Of a stretch of 64,000 bases of DNA, positions 61,273 through 64,000 are shown piece after piece. The notes under the pieces are model-generated. The model did no database searches. It worked only from the letters and a program-made list of their open reading frames with translations, and had not been told where the DNA came from. Within the stretch, counting starts at the first letter, position 1, and each line of letters begins with the position of its first letter. The stretch is from Zhengella sedimenti (GTDB lineage: Bacteria > Pseudomonadota > Alphaproteobacteria > Rhizobiales > Rhizobiaceae): assembly GCF_046506625.1 (NCBI RefSeq), contig NZ_JBKFFP010000002.1, positions 1 to 64,000 on the forward strand. Reading direction: 5' to 3'. The position numbers and the translations under genes are program-made.

Positions 61273-61770
61273 ATGTCGCTGCCCGAAAAAGCCTTTCCCG
61301 TTTCCTGGGACCAGTTCCACCGCGATGCCCGGGCGCTGGCCTGGCGTCTGTCGGGCAAGGCCGAGAAATACCATGCCATCGTCTGCATCACCCGGGGCGG
61401 TCTCGTGCCCGCGGCGATCATCTCGCGGGAATTGAACATCCGCGTCATCGAGACGGTCTCCATCGCCTCCTATCACGACTATACCGAGCAGGGTGAACTC
61501 AAGGTGCTGAAGGACGTGTCGCCGGTCCTGATGGAGAACGAAGGCGAAGGCGTGCTCATCGTCGACGACCTCACCGACACGGGCAAGACGGCCGCGATCG
61601 TGCGCGCCATGATGCCGCGCGCCCATTTTGCCACCGTCTACGCCAAGCCCAAGGGCGTGCCGCTGGTCGACACCTTTGTCACCGAGGTGAGCCAGGACAC
61701 CTGGATCTACTTCCCCTGGGACATGGGATTCACCTACCAGCAGCCGATTTCCGAAGGCCACAAGGGCTGA
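61273..61770 (+). CDS. gpt: Xanthine phosphoribosyltransferase
   Basis: 165 residues. PRPP-binding motif VLIVDDLTDTGKTA, and ITRGGLVPAAIISRELNI near the N terminus. It salvages xanthine and guanine with PRPP. Alternative ATG at 61258 would add 5 residues. Length slightly above E. coli Gpt (152), as in alphaproteobacterial homologues. Confidence 0.93.
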   Translation: MSLPEKAFPVSWDQFHRDARALAWRLSGKAEKYHAIVCITRGGLVPAAIISRELNIRVIETVSIASYHDYTEQGELKVLKDVSPVLMENEGEGVLIVDDLTDTGKTAAIVRAMMPRAHFATVYAKPKGVPLVDTFVTEVSQDTWIYFPWDMGFTYQQPISEGHKG

Positions 61771-61809
61771 AACGGCCGGCCGGCCGCTGGCTGATTCGCG
61801 ATGCCGGCG

Positions 61810-61833
61810 AGCCGTTTCGCCGACGAAACGGCT
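61810..61833 (+). terminator. Hairpin after gpt
   Basis: 10-bp perfect stem AGCCGTTTCG/CGAAACGGCT with a 4-nt loop. The T-run is weak (GCATTGCC), so it may be partial. Confidence 0.55.
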
Positions 61834-61947
61834 GCATTGCCGTCATTTCAAAAACCTTGAATTGTGTTTGTCATCAAAATGTCACCGGAATCGGCGATCA
61901 GGTCGTCCTTCGCTGGAAACCTCAGACAAATCGCCTATCTTCGATGC

Positions 61948-62436
61948 ATGATTTCGAACCAGACACGTGTGCGCATGCTTGAGAATGTTCGCCGCATTCT
62001 CGGTGGCCCCGAGGCCGTGCTCCAGTCGGCGGCCCTGCCATGGCGCAAGTCGGGCAAGGGCATCGAGGTCATGCTCATCACGAGCCGCGGAACCGGCAGA
62101 TGGGTGCTGCCCAAGGGCTGGCCCGAAAAGGGCGAGACGCTAAGCGAATCCGCCGTGCGTGAAGCCGCCGAGGAGGCCGGCATCGAGGGACAGGCGGAGG
62201 ACGACAAGGCGGGCATCTATTTCTACGACAAGGTCCTGCGCAACGGCGTGATCCGGCGTTGCGAGGTGCATGTCTTCCCGCTCCGCGTCCGCAAGCTTGC
62301 AAAGACCTGGCCCGAACATGGCCAGAGGGAGCGCAAGTGGTTTGCCCCCGGCAAGGCGGCTGCGCTGGTCGAGGAACAGGATCTGGCCGAGCTGATCGCC
62401 GAATTCAGTGGAAAACCCCGCCAGACCACGGCCTGA
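61948..62436 (+). CDS. Nudix hydrolase
   Basis: 162 residues. A complete Nudix box follows WVLPKGWPEKGE: G-x5-E-x7-REAAEEAGI. It cleaves a nucleoside diphosphate linked to another group; phosphoinositol-type (DIPP-like) members share this layout and often the C-terminal RKWF segment. Start uncertain: ATG at 61948 or 61975. Sits between gpt and pit. Confidence 0.9.
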   Translation: MISNQTRVRMLENVRRILGGPEAVLQSAALPWRKSGKGIEVMLITSRGTGRWVLPKGWPEKGETLSESAVREAAEEAGIEGQAEDDKAGIYFYDKVLRNGVIRRCEVHVFPLRVRKLAKTWPEHGQRERKWFAPGKAAALVEEQDLAELIAEFSGKPRQTTA

Positions 62437-62446
62437 ACTGCCTTTT

Positions 62447-62464
62447 ATGACGGTTTTGTGACAA
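62447..62464 (-). promoter_or_regulatory. PHO-box-like element upstream of pit
   Basis: On the minus strand TTGTCAC-AAAA-CCGTCAT, matching CTGTCAT-N4-CTGTCAT at 5 and 6 of 7 positions. It is oriented away from pit, 73 nt before its start. In Sinorhizobium meliloti PhoB represses pit, so a reversed or repressor role is possible. Confidence 0.4.
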
Positions 62465-62536
62465 GCCCCTTGCGGGGAGGCGCACACGCGCGCTAATGCC
62501 GCCCGGAACTGCCTCGAACACAGACCGGGAGCCGCC

Positions 62537-64000
62537 ATGGCCGGAGACAAGCCGCCGCTTCGCAAGCATACGCTGGACAAGGATCTCGGCAAGCTCACGC
62601 GCATCGAGGAAGCCACCGTAACCCTGTCGCGGGGACTTGTCGCGCCCGGTGTGGCGCTGGCCTTCCTGGCCCTTTCCGCCGTTTTCGCGGCGCTCTATGC
62701 GGGGACGGGCGCGGGCGCGCTGACGGTGATCGCGGCGGCGGCGATCGGCGCCTACATGGCGCTCAACATCGGCGCCAACGATGTGGCCAACAATGTCGGC
62801 CCCGCCGTGGGCTCCCGCGCCATGACCATGGGCGGCGCGCTGGTGCTGGCAGCGGTTTGCGAAAGCGCGGGCGCCCTGATCGCCGGCGGCGACGTCGTCT
62901 CGACCATCTCCAAGGGCATCATCGACCCGGCTACGGTGGCCGACCCCGACATTTTCGTGGCGGCCATGATGGCGGCGCTCATTTCCTCGGCTCTTTGGGT
63001 GAACCTCGCGACATGGATCGGCGCGCCGGTATCGACAACCCATTCCGTGGTCGGCGGCGTCATGGGCGCCGGGATCGCGGCGGCAGGCCTCGCGTCGGTC
63101 AACTGGCCGACGATGGGCGCCATCGCGGCAAGCTGGGTGATCTCGCCGCTGCTCGGCGGGGTGATCGCGGCCCTGTTCCTTGCCTTCATCAAGGCATTCA
63201 TCATCTACCAGGACGACAAGATCGCTGCTGCGCGCCGCTGGGTGCCGGTGCTCATCGCCATCATGGCCGGCGCCTTCGCCGCCTACCTGGCGATGAAGGG
63301 CCTGAAGAGAATCGTGAACCTGCCCGGTTCCTCCATCCTCTTCCTCGGGCTGGCCTGCGCGGTGATCGTCTGGGCGGTGGTCAATCCGATGATCCGCCAG
63401 CAATCGGAAGGCATGGAGAACCGCAACCAGTCGCTGCGCAAGCTGTTCCGCCTGCCGCTGATCTTCTCCGCCGCCCTGCTCTCCTTCGCCCATGGCGCAA
63501 ACGACGTGGCGAATGCGGTGGGACCGCTGGCCGCCGTGGTGCACACCGCGATGGAAGGCGACGTGGCGGCCAAGGTCGGCATACCGCTCTGGGTCATGGT
63601 CATCGGCGCCATCGGCATTTCCATGGGCCTGCTGCTCTACGGCCCGAAGCTCATTCGCATGGTCGGCGAGCAGATCACCAAGCTCAACCCCATGCGCGCC
63701 TATTGCGTGGCGCTGTCGGCCGCGATCACCGTCATCATCGCCTCGTGGCTTGGCCTGCCCGTTTCCTCCACCCATATCGCGGTCGGCGCCGTCTTCGGCG
63801 TCGGCTTCTTCCGCGAGTGGTACACCGCCAAATCCAAGCGCCGCCGGGCCTACCTGGAACGCAAGCAGGGCCGGCTGAAAGCAGAACGCAAGGCGATGGC
63901 CGGCAAGCTGGAGAAGACCTGGGAAGCAGCCGAAGCGCCGTGGGAGGACGAGGAGCCGGCCACGGTGCAGGAGGATGTCCAGCGCCGCCGCCTGGTGCGC
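62537..64000 (+). CDS. pit: Inorganic phosphate transporter (Pit family), 3' end outside the window
   Basis: 488 codons visible, frame open at 64000. Duplicated PiT signature motifs: GANDVANNVGPAVGS and GANDVANAVGPLAAVV, plus two VSSTHIAVGAVFGVG/VSTTHSVVGGVMGAG segments. About ten membrane segments and a charged cytosolic tail. It symports metal-phosphate with protons. The usual rhizobial partner gene (orfA/DUF47) is not immediately upstream. ATG 62537 follows GGGAG. Confidence 0.94.
   Translation, partial: MAGDKPPLRKHTLDKDLGKLTRIEEATVTLSRGLVAPGVALAFLALSAVFAALYAGTGAGALTVIAAAAIGAYMALNIGANDVANNVGPAVGSRAMTMGGALVLAAVCESAGALIAGGDVVSTISKGIIDPATVADPDIFVAAMMAALISSALWVNLATWIGAPVSTTHSVVGGVMGAGIAAAGLASVNWPTMGAIAASWVISPLLGGVIAALFLAFIKAFIIYQDDKIAAARRWVPVLIAIMAGAFAAYLAMKGLKRIVNLPGSSILFLGLACAVIVWAVVNPMIRQQSEGMENRNQSLRKLFRLPLIFSAALLSFAHGANDVANAVGPLAAVVHTAMEGDVAAKVGIPLWVMVIGAIGISMGLLLYGPKLIRMVGEQITKLNPMRAYCVALSAAITVIIASWLGLPVSSTHIAVGAVFGVGFFREWYTAKSKRRRAYLERKQGRLKAERKAMAGKLEKTWEAAEAPWEDEEPATVQEDVQRRRLVR

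Noticed and set aside
62405..63775. Minus-strand frame of 456 codons
   Set aside because: Antisense to pit and the nudix end.

Overview
The window is a GC-rich chromosomal segment of an alphaproteobacterium, most likely a member of the Hyphomicrobiales (Rhizobiales). The evidence is the minus-strand run pcm-tolC-popZ-valS, a ChrR-type cupin protein, rhizobial-type short membrane proteins and the general gene content. Both ends are open: valS is cut at base 1 before its KMSKS loop, and a Pit phosphate transporter gene runs past base 64000. There are three tRNA genes (Cys-GCA, Asn-GTT, Leu-TAA) and no rRNA, CRISPR array or insertion sequence.

Layout. 1-6281: housekeeping genes (valS, a small PEBP-like protein, popZ, tolC, pcm, tRNA-Cys, a small membrane protein). 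6470-15605: a 9.1-kb integrative element in tRNA-Asn. It is bounded by 53-bp direct repeats and carries a tyrosine integrase, an AlpA-like regulator, a replication-type helix-turn-helix protein, an HNH-like protein, a lone HK97-type major capsid protein and, in the opposite orientation, a 670-residue RTX protein. 15833-20797: an operon of photolyase, COG2907 flavoprotein, DUF1365 and a cyclopropane-fatty-acid-synthase-type methyltransferase. 20813-22549: an Lrp regulator divergent from alanine dehydrogenase. 22678-26993: OmpA-like protein, then the tightly packed operon cysK-alaX-GFA-sseA-GNAT. 27220-30118: orphan ChrR-like protein, SDR and GPH-type transporter. 30254-39412: hydrolases, an MFS carrier, Na/Pi cotransporter, ilvA, trkH and a lipoprotein hydrolase. 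39495-45765: homogentisate catabolism with a two-part hydroxylase resembling 3-hydroxyphenylacetate 6-hydroxylase, plus a separately transcribed VOC gene. 46273-51858: a complete oligopeptide-type ABC importer. 52575-55324: tRNA-Leu, hydrolase, wrbA, CinA-like protein. 55353-61167: two universal stress proteins behind FNR/FixK-type boxes, a GNAT-fused acyl-CoA synthetase (protein acetyltransferase type) and a histone-deacetylase-family protein. 61273-64000: xanthine phosphoribosyltransferase, Nudix hydrolase, Pit.

How genes work together. (i) phrB, COG2907, DUF1365, Cfa-type, SDR, GPH carrier and ChrR are families that, in Rhodobacter sphaeroides, belong to the sigma-E/ChrR singlet-oxygen response. 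Here they sit in two blocks, and the ChrR homologue has lost three of its four anti-sigma zinc ligands and has no sigma gene beside it. (ii) The aromatic cluster probably takes a hydroxylated phenylacetate to homogentisate and then to fumarate and acetoacetate. Two promoters in it share a 38-bp operator-like sequence. (iii) The stress-protein, acetyltransferase and deacetylase genes look like a microoxic response module with reversible lysine acylation. (iv) The island is a compact satellite-like element whose integrase, att sites and arm-type repeats can all be read directly. The main points for follow-up are the island, the degenerate ChrR, the shared aromatic operator and the acetylation module.
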